Shown here: one piece after another, positions 53,449 through 61,862 of the stretch
Layout of the letters: each line of letters begins with the position of its first letter
Numbering within the stretch: position 1 is the first letter of the stretch
Source: Streptomyces sp. E2N166
Lineage (GTDB): Bacteria; Actinomycetota; Actinomycetes; Streptomycetales; Streptomycetaceae
Assembly (NCBI RefSeq): GCF_003671715.1
Contig: NZ_RAIF01000012.1
Span: 760,153 to 824,152, forward strand
Direction of reading: 5' to 3'
Length of the DNA stretch: 64,000 bases
Translations under genes and position numbers: made by a program
The notes under the pieces: generated by a model
What the model was told of the DNA's origin: nothing
Database searches by the model: none
The model's input: the letters and a program-made list of their open reading frames with translations, nothing else

Positions 53449-53978
53449 TGCGCGCCCTCCGACAACCGGCGCTCCAGCTCCCGGCGGAGCTGATCCATCC
53501 GAGCCCGGCGTTCCTCATCCGACAGAGAGTCCACGTCCACGCCCTGGTCACGGTCCTCAACCATCCCGGCCGCCGGTGCCTCACCCACGGCCCGCCGCTC
53601 GATCTCCGCCGCGACCTGGATGTAGCGCAACAGCTCCGACGGCGACAGCTCCCGCGGGTCGAGCGTCTGGAGCCGCGCCACCGCCTTGCTCTGAACGGCC
53701 TGCGCCAACTTCGCGTGCCTGCGGGCGATATCCCGCCGCGCCTGCGCCTGCTCCGCGAGAAAGAGCCGGTCCTGCTCCCGGTCGTAGGCCGCCGCCCGCA
53801 TCACCCACGCGAACTGCCGCGACCACCGGCCCAGCAGAGACCGAGACTTATCCAACTCGCGTGCTGCCGTCGTGACACTCCGCGCCGGGCCGAGATCGCG
53901 GTACACGGCGAACGCCTCGAACGCCTGGACCGACTCCCCGCTCTGCCGCTCCCAGGACTCCACGGTGCCCTCGGCCAC
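53445..53978 (-). CDS. Terminase small-subunit-like protein
   Basis: 177 aa. HTH-like N-terminal region (SVTTAARELDKSRSLLGRWS) followed by a long helix and an acidic C-terminus with ERRARMDQLRRELERRL. TerS proteins bind pac/cos DNA and recruit TerL. It directly precedes TerL. Confidence 0.8.
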   Translation of the reverse strand: MAEGTVESWERQSGESVQAFEAFAVYRDLGPARSVTTAARELDKSRSLLGRWSRQFAWVMRAAAYDREQDRLFLAEQAQARRDIARRHAKLAQAVQSKAVARLQTLDPRELSPSELLRYIQVAAEIERRAVGEAPAAGMVEDRDQGVDVDSLSDEERRARMDQLRRELERRLSEGAQ

Positions 53979-54003
53979 AGCTCACCTCCTGGCCGACGGC
54001 CGA

Positions 54004-54906
54004 CTAGTTGCTCTGTGCGGCCAGGACTTCCAGCGCCCGCCACGGCTCGTCGGCCGGCACGGTGCCGTCCTGCACCATCCGGTCGATGGCCGCCCGCACG
54101 ACGGCAGCCGTCTCCACCGGCACGTCCCGAACGCCGAACACCGTCTCCAGCGGCGCCGTCCCCGCCCGGGTTGCCTCCCCGGAGTCCGTGTCGAACCAGC
54201 CCTCGGCCAGCTCGCCCAGGTGCCGCTCGAACACAGCGAGGACCACGCCGAGCGCCGTCGCGCTGTTGCCGATCTTGTACGCGGCTCGGGAGGTCTCCAG
54301 CGCATCGAGCACCGGCTCATACTGCTCCAGCCCGGCCACCCAACGCCGGTCCGCCGTCGCCGTCGACCGGGCCGCGTCGAACGCGGCCTCGGCCCGCTCC
54401 AGCTCATCGGGCAGGAACATGAACTGCACGCTGGCGAAGTCGAGGTTCGCCTCGCCCAGGGAGGCGACGTCCACCTTCTCCAGCAGGTCCAGGGCCTTGT
54501 CGTCCAGGCCCGTGTACTGCCGCCACTCCACCGACTCCAGCTCGTCGTACAGCTGCTTGAGGATCGCCGGATCGTCCTGGCCCGCGATGGCGTTGTGCGA
54601 GAGCTGGAGCGCGATCTGCCGCTGGCGGGGCAGCGGCTCGTCTATCTGCATCCACCAGATCTGCGACAGGCCGGCCTCGATCGCGGCGAGCGTGCGGTGG
54701 TTGCCGGACAGGACGACCAGCCGCCCCGTGTCGCGGTCGTTCCACACCAGCGGCGTCGAGGTCAGGCAGCCGTCACGCTCGATGTTCGCCACGAGCTGCC
54801 GGAACTGCTCGTGCGGCAGGAACCGCGCGTTGACGTCGAGCAGCGTCAGCGTGCGCGGGTCGCCCTGCACCATCTGCGGCGGGGCGAGGTGAGTGGTCTC
54901 CTCCAT
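54004..54906 (-). CDS. Phage ParB-like nuclease-domain protein
   Basis: 300 aa from ATG 54906. N-terminal ParB/Srx-like domain: LDVNARFLPHEQFRQLVANI, STPLVWNDRDTGRLVVLSGN with GNHRTLAA (ParB GxxR-like) near residue 70. The C-terminal half is helical. Such phage ParBs often accompany DNA-modification genes, here the methyltransferase-like gene two bases upstream. A DNA-binding or nuclease role is likely, not chromosome partition. Confidence 0.82.
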   Translation of the reverse strand: MEETTHLAPPQMVQGDPRTLTLLDVNARFLPHEQFRQLVANIERDGCLTSTPLVWNDRDTGRLVVLSGNHRTLAAIEAGLSQIWWMQIDEPLPRQRQIALQLSHNAIAGQDDPAILKQLYDELESVEWRQYTGLDDKALDLLEKVDVASLGEANLDFASVQFMFLPDELERAEAAFDAARSTATADRRWVAGLEQYEPVLDALETSRAAYKIGNSATALGVVLAVFERHLGELAEGWFDTDSGEATRAGTAPLETVFGVRDVPVETAAVVRAAIDRMVQDGTVPADEPWRALEVLAAQSN

Positions 54907-54908
54907 GG

Positions 54909-56243
54909 TCAGACTCCCGTCTTCGTCGTCGGGGCGCCCCACCGCTTCGCCCACATCTGAAGGGCCTCAGCCAGCGTGTGCTGACCCATAGCCCCCTGGT
55001 ATTGGAGCTGGAACTTCCAGCCGCCCTCGTTCGACGGGCTGCGCTTGTGCAGCCGCAGCAGCCCGCGGTACTTCATCGACACCGGGTTGTTGCTGAACGC
55101 CGTCGTCGCCACCCTGCGGATCCGCCGCGAGAACGCCCGCTGGCACAGCAACTGCGCCTCGGCGCTGGTGGCCGCGAGCACGATCAGCTTCGACAGCCGC
55201 GGGTAGTCGGTCGGCGCGACCGCGAAGTCCGAGAGCACATAAGCCTCGTCCGGCGTGTACGTGCTCGGCGCCATCGCGAACACGCCGAGGAGCCGTCCGG
55301 CGCCGTCTTTCACCGCGACGGCCAGGTTCGCCGCACCCGGCGCGATCTTCGGGTTGAGGTACCGGGAGCGCAGCGCGTTGAACTGGCCGGGCCTCAGCAA
55401 CGACACCCTGAGCGGACCGACCAGTTCGTCACCCTCCCGCAGGCGCGGGACCTTCACCGGCTCGATCGGCTGGCGCGGAGCGACGATCCTCGTCCGAGCC
55501 TGACTGGCGTACACGTAAAAGGGAGCGGCGCGCGGGGTCGCCTTGATCACGCCACGCAGGTAGGGGTGCAGCTCGGGCACGTCGTGGTTGGAGGCCGTCA
55601 GCCAGTACGGCCGGTCCGTGATCGCGCCGAGCACGCTGACCACGTCGTCGTCGGACAGCGGCTCGTACTCGGGCGCGTCCCAGGTGAAGTGTGCCTCCAG
55701 CGGCTCATACAGCTTCTCGTAGCCACCGCCGTAGAAGGGAGGGAAGGAGCACACGGGGGCGTCACGGGGAACCTTCTGAAGCCAGGAGCGCACGTCCTCC
55801 ACCTCGTACGAAGCGAGTTCGATGTCCGAGCCGGACAGCCGCTCGACGGTCTCCGCATGCTTGGCCTCCCACTGCTCCCGGTAGGAGCGGACGACCCGTT
55901 CGTGCCACAGCCCCTCGCGACCGACGCTGGCGAGGAACCGCGTGCCGAGCATGAGCGTGGCAACGGTGCCGACACCGTCGTCCAAGGAATCCGCGAGCCA
56001 GCCGAGTTCGTCTCGGCTCTCCTCGCGGAGCTGGATGCCGACCGGCTGCCGTGTAAGCCACCGGCCGACCGCGCTGGTGTAGATGGACACGTCGGAGGAG
56101 TGCAGGGCGAAGCCCATGCCGGCCACGCTGCGCTCGATGGTGAAGTTGCCGCAGCACGGGACGTACACCGGGCCGGTCGGCCAGCCGCTGGCGGTCTCGC
56201 GCACGATGGAGCGCATGGGGCCCGGGATGGTGCCCTGGAACAT
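54909..56243 (-). CDS. DNA methyltransferase-like protein with possible GNAT-like C-terminus
   Basis: 444 aa from ATG 56243. Motif I-like YVPCCGNFTIERSVAG and motif IV-like CSFPPFYGGGYEKL suggest an N6-adenine methylase fold of phage antirestriction type. The C-terminal ~120 residues (LAVAVKDGAGRLLGVFAMAP, LSKLIVLAATSAEAQLL, VATTAFSNNPVSMKYRGLL) look like an acyltransferase of the Mom type. It may modify phage DNA against restriction. Domain calls are by eye; the fusion is uncertain. Confidence 0.65.
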   Translation of the reverse strand: MFQGTIPGPMRSIVRETASGWPTGPVYVPCCGNFTIERSVAGMGFALHSSDVSIYTSAVGRWLTRQPVGIQLREESRDELGWLADSLDDGVGTVATLMLGTRFLASVGREGLWHERVVRSYREQWEAKHAETVERLSGSDIELASYEVEDVRSWLQKVPRDAPVCSFPPFYGGGYEKLYEPLEAHFTWDAPEYEPLSDDDVVSVLGAITDRPYWLTASNHDVPELHPYLRGVIKATPRAAPFYVYASQARTRIVAPRQPIEPVKVPRLREGDELVGPLRVSLLRPGQFNALRSRYLNPKIAPGAANLAVAVKDGAGRLLGVFAMAPSTYTPDEAYVLSDFAVAPTDYPRLSKLIVLAATSAEAQLLCQRAFSRRIRRVATTAFSNNPVSMKYRGLLRLHKRSPSNEGGWKFQLQYQGAMGQHTLAEALQMWAKRWGAPTTKTGV

Positions 56244-56343
56244 CTCTCGCCTCCCGACGAACGACAGCGCCCGACCTCGACGGGTGCCGGGGCCGGGCGC
56301 TGCGCTGGAACCTTACACAAGGAGCAGGCAGCCCCTTGGAACC

Positions 56344-56357
56344 ATGTCACCTATCTT
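56344..56357 (-). promoter_or_regulatory. Putative repressor operator, copy 2
   Basis: ATGTCACCTATCTT (plus strand), identical to copy 1, same orientation to transcription, in the gap between the DUF488-like and methyltransferase-like genes. Confidence 0.6.
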
Positions 56358-56376
56358 TGGAGCACGGTTCCGACGC

Positions 56377-56778
56377 TCAGATCAAGGTGCCCTGCTGATC
56401 CATCGGGGACAGCTCCCGCACCTCGTCTCCCGTGACGTCCTTCCACCAGGCGGCGAACACGCGGCGGTGGCACCACAGACCCGGCTTGGCCAGGTCCTCG
56501 AAGCAGAGCAGCACCAGTCGGTGATCACCCTCGGCCTGCGTGATCTGCCGCAGCCGCGCGGCGATCCGCTCGGGCCCGAGCTGGTCGAGGTCGGCCCGGT
56601 AGGCCGTCGTGAACTCGGGCTCAGGCTGGGAGAGGTAGTCCCGACGCGGCGCGAGCTCCCGCACCGAGTGGGTGAGGGAGTAGGGGAGTTTGAAGCGGGG
56701 AGCGCCCAAGGTGATGCGTACCGGTACCCCTTGCGGGCGCTGGAACGCCTGGAACCGGTTAGTGAACAGAGTGAGCAC
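56377..56778 (-). CDS. DUF488-like protein
   Basis: 133 aa from GTG 56778 with AAAGGAA upstream; earlier in-frame sequence is noise. Signature pieces: VPVRITLGAPRFKLPYSLTH, a central YLSQPEPEFTTAYRADLDQL, and LLCFEDLAKPGLWCHRRVFA (LLCxE...CHR), typical of DUF488. Function unknown for the family; seen near phage and defence genes. In the DNA-handling operon between the two ParB-like genes. Confidence 0.82.
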   Translation of the reverse strand: MLTLFTNRFQAFQRPQGVPVRITLGAPRFKLPYSLTHSVRELAPRRDYLSQPEPEFTTAYRADLDQLGPERIAARLRQITQAEGDHRLVLLCFEDLAKPGLWCHRRVFAAWWKDVTGDEVRELSPMDQQGTLI

Positions 56779-57052
56779 GTAGCCATTCCTTTCATAGTGC
56801 TCAGATGCCGGGGTGCGTCGGCGTCGCCGCCGGCGGCCCCCGGTGACCGATGATGCCGCCCGCTCGGACCTTGGGGGCCTGAGCGGCACCGGGCGCGTAG
56901 GGAAAGCCCCCCTGCGCGCCCGGCTCGGGTCGAAACGGGTTGGAATTCGGAGAGGAATTCAAGCGGAAGCGGCGCGGCCGGAATTCCGGCCGCGCCCACT
57001 CACCCAAACCCACAGGAGAAGAGGGGCGCGACCGCCGCCGCGCCCCTCCGAT

Positions 57053-58195
57053 CTACTTCGCTACCGCTTCCGCCTTCTTGGCAGGCGTCCGGCGCGCCGG
57101 GGCCTTCGCGCCCGCGGCCGTGCGCGCCGCGGGCTTCGGGCCGGGCTTGGCCGCCGCCTTCTTCGCCGTGGACCGCGGCTCATCCGCCGCCTTCGCCTCC
57201 GGCTTCTCGGCCTTCATCTCCGGCTTGGCCGCCGCCTCGGACTTCTTCGCGGCCGCCGCCTCCTGCTGGACCTCAACGGCCGCCTTGTTGAACTCCTCGG
57301 CCATGGCCCGCTGGATACCCTGCGCCTTGCTCAGCAGGTTCCGCACCATCTGCACCTTGGCGTACAGGCGGCCGACGACCCGCAGGTGACGGGCGAGGTC
57401 GTCACCGAGGATGACGGCCAGGTCCTCCGGCTTCTTCTCCGCCAGCTCCTCCAGCAGCGGGATCAGCACCTCCTCCGCCTTACCGAGCCCGTCCTTCGCC
57501 TTGGCCTTGGCCTTCTTCTGCTTCTCCTGCTCCTCGGCCGTCGGCGCCTTCTCGTTGGTGAGGGAGGTCTGCTGCTCCATCATCTTGAGGCCGTTGGCGA
57601 AGTGCTGCGCCTCGGCCTCGCTGTCGAAGTCACCGCGCACGTACCGCATGGCCGCCACCATCTGGTTCGCAGGGTTGAGCTGGGCGATGTGCCAGGCGAG
57701 GTTGTTCTTGATCTGCCCCTGGTCGACCATCTCGGCCACCTCAGGGCGCAGGGTGAGCAGGCCCAGCCGCCACGTGATGTGCGTCTCCGTCTTGCCGAAC
57801 TGCTTGGCGATCTTCGCCGGGGTCCATCCGGCGGCCTTGAGGTCGGCGTACGCACCGGCCTCCTCCATGATGGTCATGTCCGCCCGGTTGACGTTCTCAG
57901 CGATGCTGAGGACGTACGCCTCCTCCTCGGTGGCACCCTCGACGACCTTCGCCGGGATGACCTCCAGGCCGGCCGCCTGGCAGGACCGCCAGCGCCGCTC
58001 GCCCGCGATCAGCATGTAGGGGACCTTGGCGCCCTCGGCCGGCCGGACAACGACCGGCTGGAGGAGGCCGTTCTCCTTGATGCTGCCGGTCAGCTCGTTC
58101 TGCGCCTCCTCGGAGAAGAACTTCCTCGGCTGCTCCGGGTTGGGAGCGATCTCGCTGACCTTGATGTTGATGAACTCAACCTTGCTGTCAGCCAT
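57053..58195 (-). CDS. ParB/Spo0J-like DNA-binding protein
   Basis: 380 aa from ATG 58195. Full ParB N-terminal motifs: EIAPNPEQPRKFF, LLQPVVVRP, LIAGERRWRSCQAAGL, AENVNRADMTIMEEA, then HTH WTPAKIAKQFGKTETHITWR. The C-terminal ~110 residues are Lys/Ala/Pro-rich with AAAKP repeats, as in actinobacterial nucleoid proteins. No parA gene nearby. It may regulate or bridge phage DNA. Preceded by a credible promoter. Confidence 0.88.
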   Translation of the reverse strand: MADSKVEFINIKVSEIAPNPEQPRKFFSEEAQNELTGSIKENGLLQPVVVRPAEGAKVPYMLIAGERRWRSCQAAGLEVIPAKVVEGATEEEAYVLSIAENVNRADMTIMEEAGAYADLKAAGWTPAKIAKQFGKTETHITWRLGLLTLRPEVAEMVDQGQIKNNLAWHIAQLNPANQMVAAMRYVRGDFDSEAEAQHFANGLKMMEQQTSLTNEKAPTAEEQEKQKKAKAKAKDGLGKAEEVLIPLLEELAEKKPEDLAVILGDDLARHLRVVGRLYAKVQMVRNLLSKAQGIQRAMAEEFNKAAVEVQQEAAAAKKSEAAAKPEMKAEKPEAKAADEPRSTAKKAAAKPGPKPAARTAAGAKAPARRTPAKKAEAVAK

Positions 58196-58246
58196 TTTCC
58201 CGCGCCTTTCGTGAATTCCGCTTGGGGTGATTCCCTTTGTTCTTAC

Positions 58247-58280
58247 ACTTATATCTTAATGGCGAATACCACCAAAGCAA
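58247..58280 (-). promoter_or_regulatory. Promoter of the ParB-like gene
   Basis: Minus strand TTGCTT (58275-58280), 16-bp spacer, TAAGAT (58253-58258), in AT-rich sequence ~55 bp before the start. The 12-mer TAAGATATAAGT (58247-58258) is shared with the promoter at 3526. Confidence 0.6.
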
Positions 58281-58366
58281 GTTCAGAACTCTTTTAATTC
58301 AAGGGAATTCAGAAAGGAGAATTCGCCGCATATCTAAATTCGCCTTCCCGGATGCGGACATGAGAG

Positions 58367-58398
58367 AGCCCGCCACGACCAAGCGGTCACGGCGGGCT
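58367..58398. terminator. Strong GC-rich hairpin terminator
   Basis: AGCCCGCC / GGCGGGCT outer arms with an inner GACC/GGTC, two-position internal mismatch and AAGC loop, between the 57-aa gene and the ParB promoter. Confidence 0.7.
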
Positions 58399-58580
58399 GG
58401 CTCCCGTCACGCACCCCGACGGCCGCACCGGACGGCCGACTCCTCACCGGGCGGGGCGCGGGGGGGTCGGCCGCCCGGCGAGGAGTAGGGAAGGACGCCG
58501 CTCACGCGACGCTGCCGTGCAGGGCTCCTGCGGCTGCTGCACCCACCCGGCACATCAGAACGTACAGCAGCAGTTCAAAA

Positions 58581-58593
58581 ATGTCACCTATCT
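58581..58593 (-). promoter_or_regulatory. Putative repressor operator, copy 3
   Basis: ATGTCACCTATCT (plus strand), first 13 bases as copies 1 and 2, same orientation to transcription; preceded by TTCAAAA like the TTCAAGA of copy 1. It lies after the 57-aa gene. Confidence 0.55.
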
Positions 58594-58626
58594 AGCCTCT
58601 GCCTGGGCGCGTCGTCACCCTGTGAC

Positions 58627-58800
58627 TCAACAGCGCCCACCCCCCTGCGGGCTGTCGTCTGGCTCCCTGCCGCGTATGCCGGCCTGCCACTCCAGCAGCT
58701 TTCGGGCCTCCTGGCGGGCCGCGACGCCCGCTCCACCCCGAAGCAAACACGGGGGCTGCTTGGTCAACTCAGCGATCCGCCGCTCGTCGATTTCGGACAT
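58627..58800 (-). CDS. Small protein, unknown
   Basis: 57 aa from ATG 58800, preceded by GGGAGGAAT, a very good ribosome-binding site. Starts MSEIDERRIAELTKQPP; a helix GVAARQEARKLLEWQAG is followed by a polar end. Divergent from the XRE regulator at 59043. Possibly an early lysis-lysogeny regulator or antirepressor; no family recognised. Confidence 0.6.
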   Translation of the reverse strand: MSEIDERRIAELTKQPPCLLRGGAGVAARQEARKLLEWQAGIRGREPDDSPQGGGRC

Positions 58801-59042
58801 GCGATTCCTCCCGTGAACGGCAAGCGCGCCGCCTTCGCCCGCCCAGATGCGACTTCCTCAACAGCCCACCGAGAGGCAGGTAACGGAGCGCGTGACGCCC
58901 GCAGTTCACCCGCCGGCTCCCCCGAGGAAACTGTCCAACAAACCCTATAACCCCTCCGAGCTGCGAGGTATCGTAGAGGCAGGGACGATTGTTACCGGCC
59001 AGTCACCTGCGGCGAGCATACGACAGGCCAGAGAAGGCGGAC

Positions 59043-59585
59043 ATGACAGACACCACCGACCGGCGTCAACACATGAGCCTGGCCTCGAAGTTGCTCGTCC
59101 TGCTGCGCCTGCGCCGCGATCCGGACGGGTTCACTCCCAGTGCCCGGGACGTCTCCGATGCGACGACCCCGGCGGGACAGCGCAAGCCCCTGCTGTCGCA
59201 CGGCACTGTCAACAGCCTGATGAACGGCACCAGTAGCAATCCCAGGTCGTCTACCATCACTGCGCTCGCTCAGGCACTCGACGCCCCTGCCGCGTTCTTG
59301 CTCTCAGGACGTGAGTGGGACGACCTCGCAGCCCTGTCCGTGTACCAGGAGCACCCTGAAGCCCGCGAAGTCCTGCGTTTAATGCAGGGCCTTGAAGTGC
59401 AGGACATTCTTGAAATCCGTTCGAAGCTCCGGGAGATCCGTGTTCGCAGGGGACTGTCCGAAGAGGTCCCCGCGATCCCCCCACCTCCCCCCGGCGTCGA
59501 CCAGCCCCGTGAGGGCCGGCCGCGCCGCCTGTTGAGCCTGCACGAAGCCGCTGAGAGGGCAGCGGATGATCTGGAAGGACGTTGA
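59043..59585 (+). CDS. XRE-type HTH regulator
   Basis: 180 aa from ATG 59043. Helix-turn-helix around residues 15-75: SLASKLLVLLRLRRDPDG, then LLSHGTVNSLMNGTSSNPRS and TITALAQALDAPAAFLLSG. The C-terminal part has a Pro-rich linker (EVPAIPPPPPGVDQP) and a helical end. Overlaps the membrane-protein gene, making a co-translated pair common in Streptomyces. It may be a lysogeny regulator of this prophage or a moron. Confidence 0.82.
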   Translation: MTDTTDRRQHMSLASKLLVLLRLRRDPDGFTPSARDVSDATTPAGQRKPLLSHGTVNSLMNGTSSNPRSSTITALAQALDAPAAFLLSGREWDDLAALSVYQEHPEAREVLRLMQGLEVQDILEIRSKLREIRVRRGLSEEVPAIPPPPPGVDQPREGRPRRLLSLHEAAERAADDLEGR

Positions 59586-60358
59586 ACCTCTTGGACGGCC
59601 TCATCTACGGTGTCTGTGCCCTTGCCACAGCCATCAGCGCGGCGATACGCCTGCACTACACCCGTAAGCGTCGCAATCAAGCGGCCTATCAAATCGCCCA
59701 CAGGGCCCGGGTGTCGGCATTCACAGCCTGCTTCTTCGGCTCCCTCCTGGCGATCCCCACAGTCGCCGAAGCCGTTGACCGGCTCATGAACTTCAACGAG
59801 GTCTCATCCCTCGCCTCGGATCTCGCCGCAGTGATCTTCTGGGCAAGCCTCCAAGTCCTGATCGTGGACTGGACGCACTCAAGAAGCCACGTACAGGCGG
59901 GAGTCGCGGTGCGCCTCTTCGCCGTGTGCTGTGTCGTCGCGGCGATGATCTGGGAGTTCCATATGGCCGACACCGCGCACACGGAGCTGTCCACGACCTA
60001 CGCGCGTAGCGCCGGCGTCCGGCTGTACCTGCTCACCTACCTCGGCTTCACAGCCGTTGCCGGGCTGGAAATCGGCGCCTTCTCTACTGGGCTGGCCATT
60101 GCGGCCTGGCAGCAACGACGCGCCGCCGCAACCGGACTGTCCATCGCTGCCGCCGGGGGCATCTTCGGCGTCGCCCATGCACTCAGCCGGAGCGCGTACA
60201 TCATCGCTGACCGGACCGGGCACGCCTGGCCGCTGTCCGTCGAAAACGCCGTCAGCCCCGCGTTGGCGGGGCTCTCCATCATCTGTGTGGCCACCGGTCT
60301 CGCGCTGGCCACCATCGGCTACAACATCAGCCCCAAAGGCGCTGGCAGCGCAGTTTAG
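59582..60358 (+). CDS. Seven-TM membrane protein (MAB_1171c-like)
   Basis: 258 aa with seven predicted membrane segments (e.g. LIYGVCALATAISAAI, ACFFGSLLAIPTV, VAVRLFAVCCVVAAM, LAGLSIICVATGLALATIG). Proteins of this kind accompany XRE regulators in actinomycetes. Overlaps the regulator by 4 nt. Function unknown; sensing or signal relay is likely. Convergent, with a 4-bp overlap, with the recombinase-derived gene. Confidence 0.78.
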   Translation: MNLLDGLIYGVCALATAISAAIRLHYTRKRRNQAAYQIAHRARVSAFTACFFGSLLAIPTVAEAVDRLMNFNEVSSLASDLAAVIFWASLQVLIVDWTHSRSHVQAGVAVRLFAVCCVVAAMIWEFHMADTAHTELSTTYARSAGVRLYLLTYLGFTAVAGLEIGAFSTGLAIAAWQQRRAAATGLSIAAAGGIFGVAHALSRSAYIIADRTGHAWPLSVENAVSPALAGLSIICVATGLALATIGYNISPKGAGSAV

Positions 60359-61329
60359 GCGGACAACCCCGCAGCCTCTGCGCCCCACTGACGCCAATGC
60401 AGTGCCACCCGGTCCGCGTCCACCGTGCGAGAGCCCCTGGACGCGGCCGGGTACACGGCCACCTTCTCCAGCATGAGAACCAGGACACCCTTTTTCGCCC
60501 TCATCGGCGCGTGCTTCCACCAGCGCACGAGGTCAGGGATGTCGCCCACAGGCACGTGCTTGACCTGCTCCAGAAGACGAGCCTTTGTCTCACTCTCGCG
60601 GATCAGCTGCGTGAGTTCCTTGTCGGCCGTCCTGAATGCCTTGAGCGACAGGTCCGGTGAGCGCGCGTAGTCCACGCCCAGCTTCTTCTGCCGACGGCGC
60701 GCGGCTGCCGCCTCCTTACGCAGGAGGGCAGCCTGGGCCAGCAGTTCATCTCGTGCCTGACCAATCAGCGCGCTGGCCTCTGGCTTGGCCAACTCTGCCA
60801 GCACATGCTCAGCGACGTACGTCTCCAGCAGGTCAGCGTTGATGCGGACCTTGCCGCACCCGCCCGGATGCTGCGCTGTGCTGGGCGCACACCGGTAGCC
60901 GCGGCTGCCGCGGTTCGAGGGAGAGGAGCCCAGCGAGGTCGTGCACAGCCCGCAGGTACCCATCAGACCCGGAACCAGGTACTCGCGCTGCGGCGCCCGC
61001 TGCTTGTCGGGGTCATGGACGGGGCGCATGGCACGGATGGCCTCGAAGTCCTCCCGAGGGATGATCGCGGGGCCGCCCGTTTCGACGAGGTTGCCGTTCT
61101 CGTCTTCCTCCAGGCCGGCGATGGCCGGGTGATCGAGCACGTTTGCCAGGACGTCCGGCTTCCACAAGCCACCGCGCGTCGTGCGGTACCCCTCGGCGTT
61201 CATCCACTCCGTGATGGCGGGATAGGGCTGCTTGAGCAACCGCCGCGAGGCGGCAGCACGAATGCCCTCCGCCTCGCTCTCGCGCACCCGCCGGTACGCC
61301 ATGTCCTCAAAGCCGTACAGCCTCGGCAT
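60355..61329 (-). CDS. Serine-recombinase-derived DNA-binding protein without catalytic domain
   Basis: 324 aa from ATG 61329, GAGGAG upstream. Carries the recombinase domain (residues ~20-105; GLWKPDVLANVLDHPAIAGL), a zinc ribbon (CGLCTTSLGSSPSNRGSRGY, CGKVRI) and the coiled-coil arm (~190-270), the C-terminal two-thirds of a large serine integrase. The resolvase catalytic domain with its Ser is missing, and the 108 bp upstream do not encode it. Adjacent operator copy 4 suggests it acts as a repressor. Confidence 0.82.
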   Translation of the reverse strand: MPRLYGFEDMAYRRVRESEAEGIRAAASRRLLKQPYPAITEWMNAEGYRTTRGGLWKPDVLANVLDHPAIAGLEEDENGNLVETGGPAIIPREDFEAIRAMRPVHDPDKQRAPQREYLVPGLMGTCGLCTTSLGSSPSNRGSRGYRCAPSTAQHPGGCGKVRINADLLETYVAEHVLAELAKPEASALIGQARDELLAQAALLRKEAAAARRRQKKLGVDYARSPDLSLKAFRTADKELTQLIRESETKARLLEQVKHVPVGDIPDLVRWWKHAPMRAKKGVLVLMLEKVAVYPAASRGSRTVDADRVALHWRQWGAEAAGLSA

Positions 61330-61375
61330 CTCCTCGCCCCTCCTACCGACCCCCTTTTAGTGAACTAGTTTACCG

Positions 61376-61389
61376 AAGATAGGTCACAT
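61376..61389 (+). promoter_or_regulatory. Putative repressor operator, copy 4
   Basis: AAGATAGGTCACAT on the plus strand, reverse complement of the other copies with one change. Lies 47 bp upstream of the recombinase-derived gene, followed by the dyad TTGTTGG-AAAC-CCAACAA (61389-61406). Confidence 0.55.
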
Positions 61390-61437
61390 TGTTGGAAACC
61401 CAACAAACACCCCAAGATCACGCGCTGCCTCCGTCGA

Positions 61438-61698
61438 TCACGTACTCATCCCCGCCTCCCGGCGCTGCTCGATGCCGAGGACCTTCCACAGCTCCACCGT
61501 TGGCACCCGGACCGTGCCGCCGAGCGGGAGCGTCCGAACGGGGAACTTCCCCTTGCGGATCAGCTCGTACGCCTTGTCGCGGCCAATTCCCAGAGCACGC
61601 CCGGCAGTTGTCACGTTGACCGTGGCCGGAAGGGCCAGCAGCTCCTCCAGACCCATCGCTCCGGCCGAAGCCTGTCCGCCCGCTTCCTGAGCAGTCAT
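61438..61698 (-). CDS. Excisionase-like HTH protein
   Basis: 86 aa; a downstream ATG (residue 15) may be the real start. The pattern VNVTTAGRALGIGRDKAYEL (winged-helix/MerR-type excisionase) followed by IRKGKFPVRTLPLGGTVRV and PTVELWKVLGI is typical of Xis/HTH_17 proteins. Directly before the integrase and divergent to it. Confidence 0.8.
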   Translation of the reverse strand: MTAQEAGGQASAGAMGLEELLALPATVNVTTAGRALGIGRDKAYELIRKGKFPVRTLPLGGTVRVPTVELWKVLGIEQRREAGMST

Positions 61699-61862
61699 CT
61701 CGTTGGTCGCAATCTCCCCCGCGCCAACTTGTCAGCAACTTTACAACGCTGTCCGACACCCCCAGCAAGATCAAGAGAGATCACGCCAGGCACGTACAGA
61801 CACGTACGCACGCCGACGACTGGCTGTGATCCAAGCCACAGTCACCAGGGAGCAGGGGTCGG

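Noticed and set aside
57053..58195. Plasmid partition locus
   Set aside because: No ParA and no parS-like array seen; embedded in a phage operon.
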